Shown: one piece after another, positions 53,927-60,899 of the stretch
How the letters are laid out: every line of letters starts with the position of its first letter
Numbering within the stretch: the stretch's first letter is position 1
Assembly: GCF_009360615.1 (NCBI RefSeq)
Contig: NZ_SPEY01000021.1
Location: forward strand, 1 to 60,899
DNA from: Comamonas sp.
GTDB taxonomy: Bacteria; Pseudomonadota; Gammaproteobacteria; Burkholderiales; Burkholderiaceae_C
Length of the DNA stretch: 60,899 nucleotides
Direction: 5' to 3'
Made by a program: the position numbers and the translations under genes
Notes under the pieces: model-generated
What the model saw: only the letters and a program-made list of their open reading frames with translations
Told to the model about the DNA's origin: nothing
Databases searched by the model: none

Positions 53927-54738
53927 ATCCGAACACGAGCGCCCCATGGTCCGGCGAAGCCGGGACCCCTTCCCCGGCTCGGGGCAGCGAACCTCGCGCA
54001 GCAGGGAGCGTGGCGGCCCACAAGGTCGCTGCGGTGACGGGTGGCAGCGCCGGCATTGGCAAGGTGATCTGCGAACAGCTGCTGGAGCAGGGCTACGAAG
54101 TCGTCTCGCTGGCGCGGCGGCGCACCGAGATAGCCCACCCCCGCCTGCACAGCATCGAGGTGGACCTGGCCGACCGCAGCGCCACGGCCGAGGCCGTGCA
54201 GGCCATGGCGCGGCAGCACGAGGTCACGACCATCGTGCACAACGCCGGCGTGATCCGCGCTGCGCTGCTGCCCGACGTGAAGCTCACCGACCTGGATGCG
54301 CTGGTCGACCTGCACCTGGGCTGCGCCGTGCAGATGCTGCAGGCCGCGTTGCCGGCCATGCGGGCGCGCCGGTTCGGGCGCGTGGTGCTGCTGTCGTCGC
54401 GCGCCGCGCTGGGCCTGGCCACGCGCACCAGCTACTCGGCCACCAAGGCCGGCATGCTGGGCATGGCGCGCACCTGGGCGCTGGAACTGGCGCCCGAAGG
54501 CATCACCGTCAACGTGGTCGCGCCGGGGCCTATCCGCACCGACATGTTCTACGACGTGGTGGAGCAGGGCAGCGACAAGGAGCGCCAGCTCGCCGCGTCG
54601 GTGCCCGTGCGCCGGTTGGGGGAGTCGGCGGACGTTGCGCGCGCCGTCGGCTTCTTTGTCGATGCGGCCAACGGTTTCGTGACCGGCCAGGTGCTCTACG
54701 TCTGCGGCGGCACCAGCGTCGGCAGCCTGGCGCTTTAG
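53923..54738 (+). CDS. short-chain dehydrogenase/reductase (catalytically complete)
   Basis: A 271-residue classical SDR. The cofactor loop TGGSAGIG (39-46), HNAG, Ser in LLSSRAALG and the YSATK motif are intact. About 30 Pro/Ser/Ala-rich residues precede the fold, so the true start could be GTG 54010. It overlaps the cyclase stop (ATGA). It is the likely active partner of the degenerate SDR half of the fusion protein, as BbsD is to BbsC, oxidising a beta-hydroxyacyl-CoA. Confidence 0.85.
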   Translation: MNPNTSAPWSGEAGTPSPARGSEPRAAGSVAAHKVAAVTGGSAGIGKVICEQLLEQGYEVVSLARRRTEIAHPRLHSIEVDLADRSATAEAVQAMARQHEVTTIVHNAGVIRAALLPDVKLTDLDALVDLHLGCAVQMLQAALPAMRARRFGRVVLLSSRAALGLATRTSYSATKAGMLGMARTWALELAPEGITVNVVAPGPIRTDMFYDVVEQGSDKERQLAASVPVRRLGESADVARAVGFFVDAANGFVTGQVLYVCGGTSVGSLAL

Positions 54739-54760
54739 GATCATTTTCAGGAGCATATGG

Positions 54761-55750
54761 ATGGCCTCTCGCTTTCACTATCCAGGCCGCCGAGACCTGC
54801 TGGCCGTGGCGGGGGCCATGACCATGGTCGGCACTCCGGCGCTGTCCCGGGCAGCCTGGCCCGACAAGCCCGTACGCGTTGTTGTGGCTTTCCCTGCCGG
54901 AGGCCTGGCCGATGTGCTGATGCGCCTGCTGGCTCCTCCACTGAGCGAAGCACTGGGGCAGCCTGTGATCATCGACAACCGCAGCGGTGCCAGCGGCAAT
55001 GTCGCAGCGCTGGAGGTGGTGCGCAACGGCAGCGATGGTCGCACTTTCCTGGTCAACGTGACCACGCTGGAATCGGTCAATCCGTTGATGTTCGAGCGCA
55101 TGCCGGTCCAGCCGGCTTTGGACCTGCAACATGTGGCGCTACTGGCCAATACCCAATTGTTTCTGGTGACGCGTCCGACGCTGGCGACGGACACGCTGGC
55201 CGAATTCGTGGCCTATGCAAAGGCCAACCCCGGCAAGCTCAGCTACGGATCGGCCGGCAACGGCACCGCGCCGCATGTGGGCGGTGAGCTGTTCAAGCAG
55301 GCGGCAGGCATCGCTGCGGCGCACATTCCCTATCGTGGGGCCGCGCCTGCGATTCAAGGCGTGATGGCAGGCCAGGTCGACTATGCCCTGGTGCCGGGCA
55401 CGGTATTTCCGAGCGTAAAGGCCGGCAAGCTCAAGCTGCTGGCTGTGGCAAGTCGGCGTCGGCCATCCTATGCTGCCGATGTGTCCACGATTGAGGAGGC
55501 CGGATTTGGCAAAGTCTACGTGGACACGCCGTTTGCGGTCTATGCGCCCGCCGCGATGCCTGCGGTGAACGTGGCGCGCATGAACCAAGCGCTGAACCGG
55601 TTGCTGGTGCAGCCGGCCGTCCGCGCGCGCTTCGCCGAGGTGGGCGGCGAGCCGTTGGCCCTGTCGCCGGCCGAGGTGCGTGCCCTGGTGCGTGACGAGA
55701 TCGCGCTGTTCGGCCCCATTGTCAAGGCGCTCGGCATCCGCGCGGATTGA
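54761..55750 (+). CDS. Bug/TctC-family periplasmic solute-binding protein (third of three)
   Basis: A 329-residue receptor with a signal peptide (YPGRRDLLAVAGAM, ending SRAAWP). WPDKPVRVVVAFPAGGLADVL and IPYRGAAPAIQGVMAGQ are Bug signatures. The usual GGxxD loop reads GGLAD. It is the last gene of the rightward operon, 22 nt after the SDR. Confidence 0.88.
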   Translation: MASRFHYPGRRDLLAVAGAMTMVGTPALSRAAWPDKPVRVVVAFPAGGLADVLMRLLAPPLSEALGQPVIIDNRSGASGNVAALEVVRNGSDGRTFLVNVTTLESVNPLMFERMPVQPALDLQHVALLANTQLFLVTRPTLATDTLAEFVAYAKANPGKLSYGSAGNGTAPHVGGELFKQAAGIAAAHIPYRGAAPAIQGVMAGQVDYALVPGTVFPSVKAGKLKLLAVASRRRPSYAADVSTIEEAGFGKVYVDTPFAVYAPAAMPAVNVARMNQALNRLLVQPAVRARFAEVGGEPLALSPAEVRALVRDEIALFGPIVKALGIRAD

Positions 55751-56226
55751 CGGCTGCCAGCCGCTGTATTGCAAAAATCGTGGCTTCTGGTGCTTTCCTG
55801 AAAAGGTTTATGGATAGAAAACTATCCAGAATATGGGAATGGATAGAGCGAAAAACGATGGTGTTTGCTGATGCATCGGCCTAGAAGGGAAGGCATTGCC
55901 GTGATGCAGAACGCGCTGCCCTTGGTGGTGCCGCGAACACCGGTTTCGGCCTGCAGTTTGGTGTTCGCTTCAGGGCCCTTGCCGTTGTCGAACCTGATCG
56001 ACGGATCGACGGATCGACGGCGAAGACCCGACCCCGGTTGTCCGCGATGGTGTGGCCGCCCACGCCCCAGCCGTCGCCCAGGGCTTAGCCCCCAGCTTAG
56101 CCGGCCATGACTGCGTTGCCGGATGGGGACTGCGTGCTGCCGTTCCTGCGGTCGAGGTTCACTTCCTGCAGGTAGAAGCCTTGTGGAGGTACCGCTCTGC
56201 CAGGCCGTGACGGAGCTTTGCAAGGT
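55751..56226. other. gene-free convergent region with a palindromic site
   Basis: 476 bases between the operon end and the converging GMC gene. It contains the 55811-55828 palindrome, followed at 55858 by ATG opening an 8-codon frame that stops. No gene or terminator was recognised; short frames on both strands look like remnants without family motifs. Confidence 0.45.
55811..55828. promoter_or_regulatory. perfect 18-bp palindromic operator-like site
   Basis: TGGATAG AAAA CTATCCA is a perfect inverted repeat with 7-bp arms, and a further half-site TGGATAG is at 55839-55845. The symmetry is that of a dimeric repressor site. It stands in a convergent region, so it may be left from a deleted gene's promoter. 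Confidence 0.5.
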
Positions 56227-57900
56227 TCAGCCGGCCTTGATCATGTCGGCTGCCTTCTCGGCGATCATGATCGCCGGGGCATTGGTGTTGCCCGCAGTCA
56301 CGCTGGGCATGATGGACGCATCGACCACGCGCAGCCCACGCACGCCGTGCACTTTCAGCTGGTGGTCGACCACGGCCATCGTCCCTCGGCCCATGGCGCA
56401 GGTGCCCACCTGGTGGTGGTAAGAGACCACGGCGCTGCGGCAGTAATCGGCCAGTTCGGCGTCACTGGTCGTGCTGGCACCGGGGTAGACCTCGCGGCCC
56501 GCCCACCGGGCCAGCGCGGGCTGCTGCGCCACCTTGCGCAGCATGCGGATGTTGGCCACCAGCACCGCGATGTCGTAGTCGGTGGCCAGCACGTTCGGGT
56601 CGATGTGCAGCGGATCCTGCACGGAGGCACCGGTCAGACGCAGTTCGCCCCGGCTGGTGGGCATGACGCCGCCGCCGCACAGCGTGAAGACGTTCGCCGG
56701 ACCGTCCAGGCCCGGCGGGTAGTAGCCGACGTGGATCAGCAGCGGCTGCATGTCGGCGCCGGGCCGCTGGGGCTGCGACTTGGCGAAGATCTGCGCGTGC
56801 AGCGGCGTCAGCGACGGGTCGCTGGGCGGCGGAATCTGCTGCTTGCCCTCGTAGATCAGTGGCACCATGTTGTGGTCGTGCAGGTTCTTGCCCACGCCAG
56901 GCAGGTGGTGCACTACCGGAATGCCGAACTCGGACAACTGCGTGCGGTCGCCGATGCCGGACAGCATCAGGATACGGGGCGATTCGAGGGTGCCGCTGCT
57001 GAGGATCACCTCCTTGCGGGCCTTCACCTCGCGGTTCCGGCCCGCCTGTTCGTAGCGCACGCCAGTGGCCTGTTTGCCCCTTGTCAGCACCTTCAGCACC
57101 CGCGCGTTGGTGATGACCGACAGGTTGGAGCGCTCCAGAGCCGGACTCAGAAAGGCCGTTGCCGTGCTTTGGCGCGCGGGGCTGATGGTGTTGACGCCCC
57201 TGGTGTTGAGGTGGGTCAGGCCCACGCCTAGGATCTGCTCGCCGTTATGGTCCTTATTGAGCGGGTGGCCGGCCTGCACGGCCGCATCGATCATGGCCTG
57301 CGTGAGCACATGGGGCTGGTAGTCGGCGGTGACGTGCAGGGGCCCGCCCTGGCCGTGCAGTGCATCGGCACCGCGCGAGTAGTCCTCGGACTTCTTGAAA
57401 TAGGGCAGCACGCTCCTGAAGTCCCAGCCGGTGTTGCCGGCCCGGGCCCAGGCGTCGTAGACCGAGCGGTCGCCGCGCACGTAGATCATGCCATTGAGCG
57501 AGCTGCTGCCGCCCAGGGTCTTGCCGCGTGGCCAGAACAGCGAGCGGTTCTTGGCGTGCTTCTGCGGTGCCGTGTCGTACGCCCAGTCGTAGGGCGACTT
57601 CCACAGCTCGATCACGCGCGCCGGAGTGGAGATATTTTCCGAGTTGTCGGGGCCGCCGGCCTCGATCAGCAGCACGCGCACTTTCGGGTCCTCGGTCAGG
57701 CGGTTGGCCAGCACGCAGCCGGACGAGCCGGCTCCGACGATGATGTAGTCGAAGCTGCCCGCGAGATCCTGCGCCGCATTGATACGCGCACCGGTAAGCA
57801 GGCCACCCACCATGACGGTGCCGCTGACCACGCCGGCCCGGGTGAGAAACTGGCGCCGCGATGCGTCAGCGGGTTGGTACGGTGCGAGGAGGGATGTCAT
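56227..57900 (-). CDS. GMC-family FAD oxidoreductase with Tat signal
   Basis: A 557-residue glucose-methanol-choline oxidoreductase. The N-terminus has a Tat-type leader ([10 protein letters not shown] plus a hydrophobic stretch), followed by the FAD loop [18 protein letters not shown] signature 1 ([18 protein letters not shown]), and signature 2 ([17 protein letters not shown]). The catalytic His is in [11 protein letters not shown]. It probably oxidises an alcohol in the periplasm. It is antiparallel to the operon and has a decayed aldehyde dehydrogenase upstream. Confidence 0.9.
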   Translation of the reverse strand: MTSLLAPYQPADASRRQFLTRAGVVSGTVMVGGLLTGARINAAQDLAGSFDYIIVGAGSSGCVLANRLTEDPKVRVLLIEAGGPDNSENISTPARVIELWKSPYDWAYDTAPQKHAKNRSLFWPRGKTLGGSSSLNGMIYVRGDRSVYDAWARAGNTGWDFRSVLPYFKKSEDYSRGADALHGQGGPLHVTADYQPHVLTQAMIDAAVQAGHPLNKDHNGEQILGVGLTHLNTRGVNTISPARQSTATAFLSPALERSNLSVITNARVLKVLTRGKQATGVRYEQAGRNREVKARKEVILSSGTLESPRILMLSGIGDRTQLSEFGIPVVHHLPGVGKNLHDHNMVPLIYEGKQQIPPPSDPSLTPLHAQIFAKSQPQRPGADMQPLLIHVGYYPPGLDGPANVFTLCGGGVMPTSRGELRLTGASVQDPLHIDPNVLATDYDIAVLVANIRMLRKVAQQPALARWAGREVYPGASTTSDAELADYCRSAVVSYHHQVGTCAMGRGTMAVVDHQLKVHGVRGLRVVDASIMPSVTAGNTNAPAIMIAEKAADMIKAG

Positions 57901-57938
57901 GGTGCTCCTTGGTGTGTCGTTGCGGTGCGTGGAGGGGG

Positions 57939-58615
57939 TCAGAGGGCCAGCATGACGGTCTTTTCCACGAGGCAGTCATCCAGGGCCGCGGTGGCTGGTC
58001 GTGGCCGGTTCCGCTGTCCTCGCGGCCGCCCCGGGGCAGGTGGGCGCGCGTCCTGTCCCGCGTCCACCGCGGCGCGAAAGGTGGTACACGGTATCGTTGG
58101 CCAGTGCGATCGGCTCCTCGTCGGTATCGAAGGGGGAGGGGGCCCGCCGGGCCGAAGACCTCCTCGCCACTGGCGCCCATGGCCGTGTCGACCATGGCCG
58201 GCTCCAGGTCGGCATCGGCAAAAATCAACGGCAGTGCCTTGCCGCCCTGCTCCAGTGTCAGGCGCTTGAACAACGGTCCGGCCTCGCGGGCGATGCTCCT
58301 GCCTGCGGCGGTGCTGCCGGTGAAGCAGACCTTGTCCGCGCCCGCGTGGCGCACCGTGTCGTTCAGCGGGACGCAGCCCGTGAAGCCGGCAGTGGGGACC
58401 TGCCGACCCTCGAACTTGTCGGCCAGCCGGTGCAGCAGCCGGGCGCGCGCGGCACCGGGCAGGCCACTCCATTCGCCCTGGTCGAAATGTTGGCGCACAG
58501 CGGTGATGTCGGCCGCCGTGACGGTCGCCATCTGCGCCATCACGGTACCGGCGCCGTCGGAGGTATCCCGTTTCCGTCCGGCGATCACATGCAGAAATGC
58601 GGGCAGTCTGTCCAT
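57939..58615 (-). pseudogene. aldehyde dehydrogenase remnant (deleted and frameshifted)
   Basis: Fragments of an NAD-dependent aldehyde dehydrogenase appear in order but incomplete. An N-terminal piece (FDQGEWSGLPGAARARLLHRLAD) jumps to the middle region (DKVCFTGSTAAGRSIA and LTLEQGGKALPLIFADADLE), then to EEVFGP. After that the match continues in another frame (EPIALANDTVYHL), and the end (LDDCLVEKTVM) lies in a further frame. The active-site Cys region is missing. The gene cannot make a working enzyme. It was probably paired with the GMC alcohol oxidoreductase. Confidence 0.85.
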
Positions 58616-58770
58616 GGGAGTCCAGTGGGAGGGCGGCCAGGAGGTTCCCTGGCGACGCTGGCTTCCAGCTTAGGACTGCGCATGCGAGTGCGCTTGGACG
58701 AGCGTGTCAATCGTGTTGGAGATCGGTGCAGATCGTGGCAGCGCGATCCGTGCGGACTGCGGGCACGTGT

Positions 58771-59715
58771 TCAATGTGGGGCGGCGGCGCTGAGCGCCTG
58801 CCGTCGGTACTGCGACGGGGTGCAGCCGAAGCGCTGGCGGAACGCGCGGCTGAAGTAGGCCGGGTCGGCAAAGCCGAACTCCAGCGCCAGCTGCGTGATG
58901 CTGCTGCCCGCCGTATCTGCCCGCGTCAGTGCGTCGCGGCAGCGCTCCAGGCGCAGCCGCCGGATCAGGGCCTGGGGCGTTTCGCCCGCCAGTTCGAAGG
59001 CATGGTAGAGCGTGCGCCGCGACACGCACAGGGTGCTGGCGATGGAGTCGGGGGACAGGTGGTGCTCGCCCAGGTGGCACCTGAGGTAGGCCTGGGCCTC
59101 CTGAAGCAGCGCCTCCTGCGCGCTGCGGCGCCTGGTGGCCGCGCCGCTGTCGCGCAGCAGCATCTCGCGAGACAGCAGCGAGATCACGAAATCGACCGCG
59201 AGGCTGCTGCTTTGACGTGGCAACAGGCCGTTTTCGCCGCACATGGCGCGCAGCGTGGACAGCGCCACCGCTGCGCCGCCCTGGATGGGCATGGCCTGGC
59301 CGGCGGCCTGCTGCGCCAGGCGCAGCAACTCGTCCTGCCCATGGCTTTCGCACAGCAGCGCCGTGAAGACGGTGTCCTCGGCAGTGCTCAGCTCGTAGGG
59401 CTGGCTGGCCTCGTAGACCGTCCAGCCGCCGGGCTGCAGGTCCAGCTGCAGGCCCTGCTGCACCAGTTGTACGTGGCCCTGCTGCTGCCACACGATCTTG
59501 ACGTAGCGCCGCTCCAGTTGGCCGCAGCTTTGCCGGCTCATCGAGGCGGTATGGGCGCTGGCCTGCACGTCGGCCAGCCTGCAACGCGAGAACTCGCCCA
59601 GCCGCACGTCGGCCCGGAAGGGGGTGTCGGGGTGCGTGGAGATGTCGAGTGGGAAGAAGCTGCGCCGGAGCATGCCTGCGAGGCCGGGCAGGTGAATCTG
59701 CGGTGCGCCAATCAT
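58771..59715 (-). CDS. AraC-family transcriptional regulator
   Basis: A regulator of 314 residues from MIGAPQIHLPG (59715, with GAGG upstream); an open frame extends to 59859. The N-terminal domain resembles the AraC-binding-2 type of aromatic-catabolism activators (LQLDLQPGGWTVYEASQPYE). The C-terminal two helix-turn-helix motifs are LSPDSIASTLCVSRRTLYHAFE and ITQLALEFGFADPAYFSRAFRQ. It is the best local candidate activator of the catabolic operon, though at the far end. Confidence 0.87.
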   Translation of the reverse strand: MIGAPQIHLPGLAGMLRRSFFPLDISTHPDTPFRADVRLGEFSRCRLADVQASAHTASMSRQSCGQLERRYVKIVWQQQGHVQLVQQGLQLDLQPGGWTVYEASQPYELSTAEDTVFTALLCESHGQDELLRLAQQAAGQAMPIQGGAAVALSTLRAMCGENGLLPRQSSSLAVDFVISLLSREMLLRDSGAATRRRSAQEALLQEAQAYLRCHLGEHHLSPDSIASTLCVSRRTLYHAFELAGETPQALIRRLRLERCRDALTRADTAGSSITQLALEFGFADPAYFSRAFRQRFGCTPSQYRRQALSAAAPH

Positions 59716-59941
59716 GGAAGCCTCGTTCAAACGGGTTCTCAACAGGTCGGCTGAGATCGATGTGTGCGTGGCGAGCGGCGTCGCGCTGGCTGCTGCTGCC
59801 TGCCCGGGGATCGGGCGCTGATGCGCAGCAAGGTATCCCGGCAGGGAGAGCCGTGTCAATCAGGCAAACGCGAGGGCGGCTGCCCCCAGGTCGCGTGGCG
59901 GTCAGCTCTTTTTCGTATCGGCACCGGTGGGGCGGCGCGTC

Positions 59942-60439
59942 TCAGCCCGGAGGCAGGTGTAGCTCGATGATGCGCCGCAGCGTGACCTTGAGCGCTTCGG
60001 CTCGCTTGAGGCCGAAGGGCTGCAGCACTCGCAGTTCGTGCTCCTTGGCCTTGCGGATCAGGTCGGCCACAATAGTCTGGCCGGCCGGGGCGATGCGCAC
60101 CATCGTGAGGCGTCGGTCGGTGTCGTGCGCAAAGCGCGCCACATAGCCCTTGGCTTCCATGCGGTCAAGAAGTCGCGTGACGGTGGGCTGCTTGCTGACC
60201 GAGATCTGCGCCAGGCGGCCGGTGCTGATGCCGGGCGTGCCCGTCAGAGAGGCCAGAATACGCCACTCGGTGACCGACAGGCCCTCGGCCTCGACCACGG
60301 CATGGAACTCGGCCGAGATCAGCTTGCTGGCCTGCGCCAGCAGCGCAGGCAGATAGTCTTCAACAAAAGGCATGGGAGGCTGTGCATGCGCCTCCTGTGA
60401 ATCCTGATCCATGCTGGTACCCACGTCGCCCGAGGCCAT
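59942..60439 (-). CDS. MarR-family transcriptional regulator
   Basis: A 165-residue winged-helix regulator. The DNA-binding part is SVTEWRILASLTGTPGISTGRLAQISVSKQPTVTRLLDRM-like (LAQISVSKQPTVTRLLDRME), with the wing FAHDTDRRLTMVRIAPAG. The ATG at 60439 overlaps the gyrB stop codon (TGATG), suggesting translational coupling; ATG 60412 is an alternative. It may bind an aromatic ligand and regulate the catabolic block, or belong to the gyrB transcript. Confidence 0.85.
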   Translation of the reverse strand: MASGDVGTSMDQDSQEAHAQPPMPFVEDYLPALLAQASKLISAEFHAVVEAEGLSVTEWRILASLTGTPGISTGRLAQISVSKQPTVTRLLDRMEAKGYVARFAHDTDRRLTMVRIAPAGQTIVADLIRKAKEHELRVLQPFGLKRAEALKVTLRRIIELHLPPG

Positions 60440-60899
60440 CAAACGTCGATATTCCCCGCCCGCAGAGCGTTGTCTTCGATGAAGTTGCGGCGCGGTTCGA
60501 CCTCGTCGCCCATGAGCATGGTGAAGACGCGGTCGGCCTCGATGGCATCGCCGATCTTGACCTGCAGCAGGCTGCGGACGTTGGGGTCCATGGTGGTTTC
60601 CCAGAGCTGCTCGGGGTTCATTTCGCCCAGACCCTTGTAACGCTGGCGGCCCGTGGTGCGCTCGGCTTCGGAGATCAGCCAGGCCATGGCCTGACGGAAG
60701 TCGCCGACCTTTTCGGTCTTGGCCTTCTCGCCTTCGCCGCGCGTGACCCTGGCGCCTTCGCCCAGCAGGCCGACGAAGTTCTGCGCTTCGTCGGACAGGG
60801 CCGCGTAGTCATGGCTGCGCACGAACTCCTGGGTCAGGATGGAGCTCTTGATGTTGCCGTGGTGATGGCGGCTGATGCGCAGGATGGGGTGCTCGCTGT
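60439..60899 (-). CDS. gyrB: DNA gyrase subunit B (C-terminal part)
   Basis: The frame is open to the right window edge and gives the last 152 or so residues of GyrB. The definitive C-terminal motif [22 protein letters not shown] is present, followed by [21 protein letters not shown]. GyrB introduces negative supercoils with GyrA. In most relatives dnaN and dnaA lie just upstream, that is, to the right of the window. Confidence 0.97.
   Translation of the reverse strand, partial: SEHPILRISRHHHGNIKSSILTQEFVRSHDYAALSDEAQNFVGLLGEGARVTRGEGEKAKTEKVGDFRQAMAWLISEAERTTGRQRYKGLGEMNPEQLWETTMDPNVRSLLQVKIGDAIEADRVFTMLMGDEVEPRRNFIEDNALRAGNIDV

Noticed and set aside
55822..56223. Minus-strand 133-codon frame after the operon
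   Set aside because: Contains a protein-like piece (FDNGKGPEANTKLQAETG) but no recognised family, and overlaps the palindrome; at most a remnant.
1..60899. Prophage, CRISPR array, IS element or integrase
   Set aside because: None seen on either strand; no transposase or integrase motif and no regularly spaced repeats.

Overview
The window looks like a near-origin chromosomal segment of a high-GC betaproteobacterium of the Comamonadaceae (Comamonas/Delftia type). The basis is the mnmG-rsmG-(lysE)-parA-parB block with parS sites, a partial gyrB at the right edge, a BktB-type thiolase, RdgC, and Bug/TctC-type periplasmic receptors. No IS element, integrase, CRISPR array, rRNA or tRNA was recognised, so the genus is an inference.

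Left part (1-22.5 kb): a leftward sulfite-oxidation operon (ECF sigma factor, putative anti-sigma, SorA-like molybdoenzyme, cytochrome c cut by the left edge); an AraC regulator divergent from an MFS exporter; a secreted M20 peptidase; a class II aldolase-like protein; then parB, a small hydrolase, parA, a LysE exporter, rsmG and mnmG on the minus strand. Five perfect or near-perfect parS sites lie between 9.3 and 19.2 kb. They are followed by an FMN reductase, a glutathione S-transferase, an Old Yellow Enzyme, a chemotaxis receptor, a copZ-cueR copper pair, a bktB-like thiolase, rdgC and a Spy/CpxP-like protein.

Middle (22.5-37 kb): a PagL-like lipid A deacylase, then two AT-rich gene-free blocks (23.3-24.7 and 26.9-27.9 kb) with DnaA-box-like sequences on both sides of dinG. 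This is an origin-like arrangement that deserves testing. To the right is a heavy-metal RND efflux operon (adaptor, pump, outer-membrane channel) followed by its probable two-component system, a YkgJ-type cysteine-cluster protein and a second GST.

Right part (37.9-60.4 kb): a catabolic block lies between the second GST and gyrB. Fourteen genes run rightward from 37,946 to 55,750 with very small gaps: a two-gene indolepyruvate:ferredoxin oxidoreductase-like pair, a VanB-type reductase, three Bug receptors, Rieske dioxygenase alpha and beta genes with a lipoprotein penicillin-acylase-family amidase between them, an acyl-CoA ligase, a thiolase-like protein lacking the usual catalytic residues, a DUF35-SDR fusion whose SDR half lacks the catalytic Tyr, a cyclase-family hydrolase and a normal SDR. 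A GMC oxidoreductase, a decayed aldehyde dehydrogenase, an AraC regulator and a MarR regulator follow on the minus strand. The thiolase-like/DUF35/pseudo-SDR/SDR set resembles the BbsA-B-C-D module of anaerobic toluene degradation, here rearranged, partly fused and placed in an oxygenase-containing operon. I infer an undescribed pathway for an amide-linked or side-chain-bearing aromatic compound: amide hydrolysis, ring dioxygenation, CoA activation, side-chain oxidation and C-C cleavage. The substrate cannot be read from the sequence.
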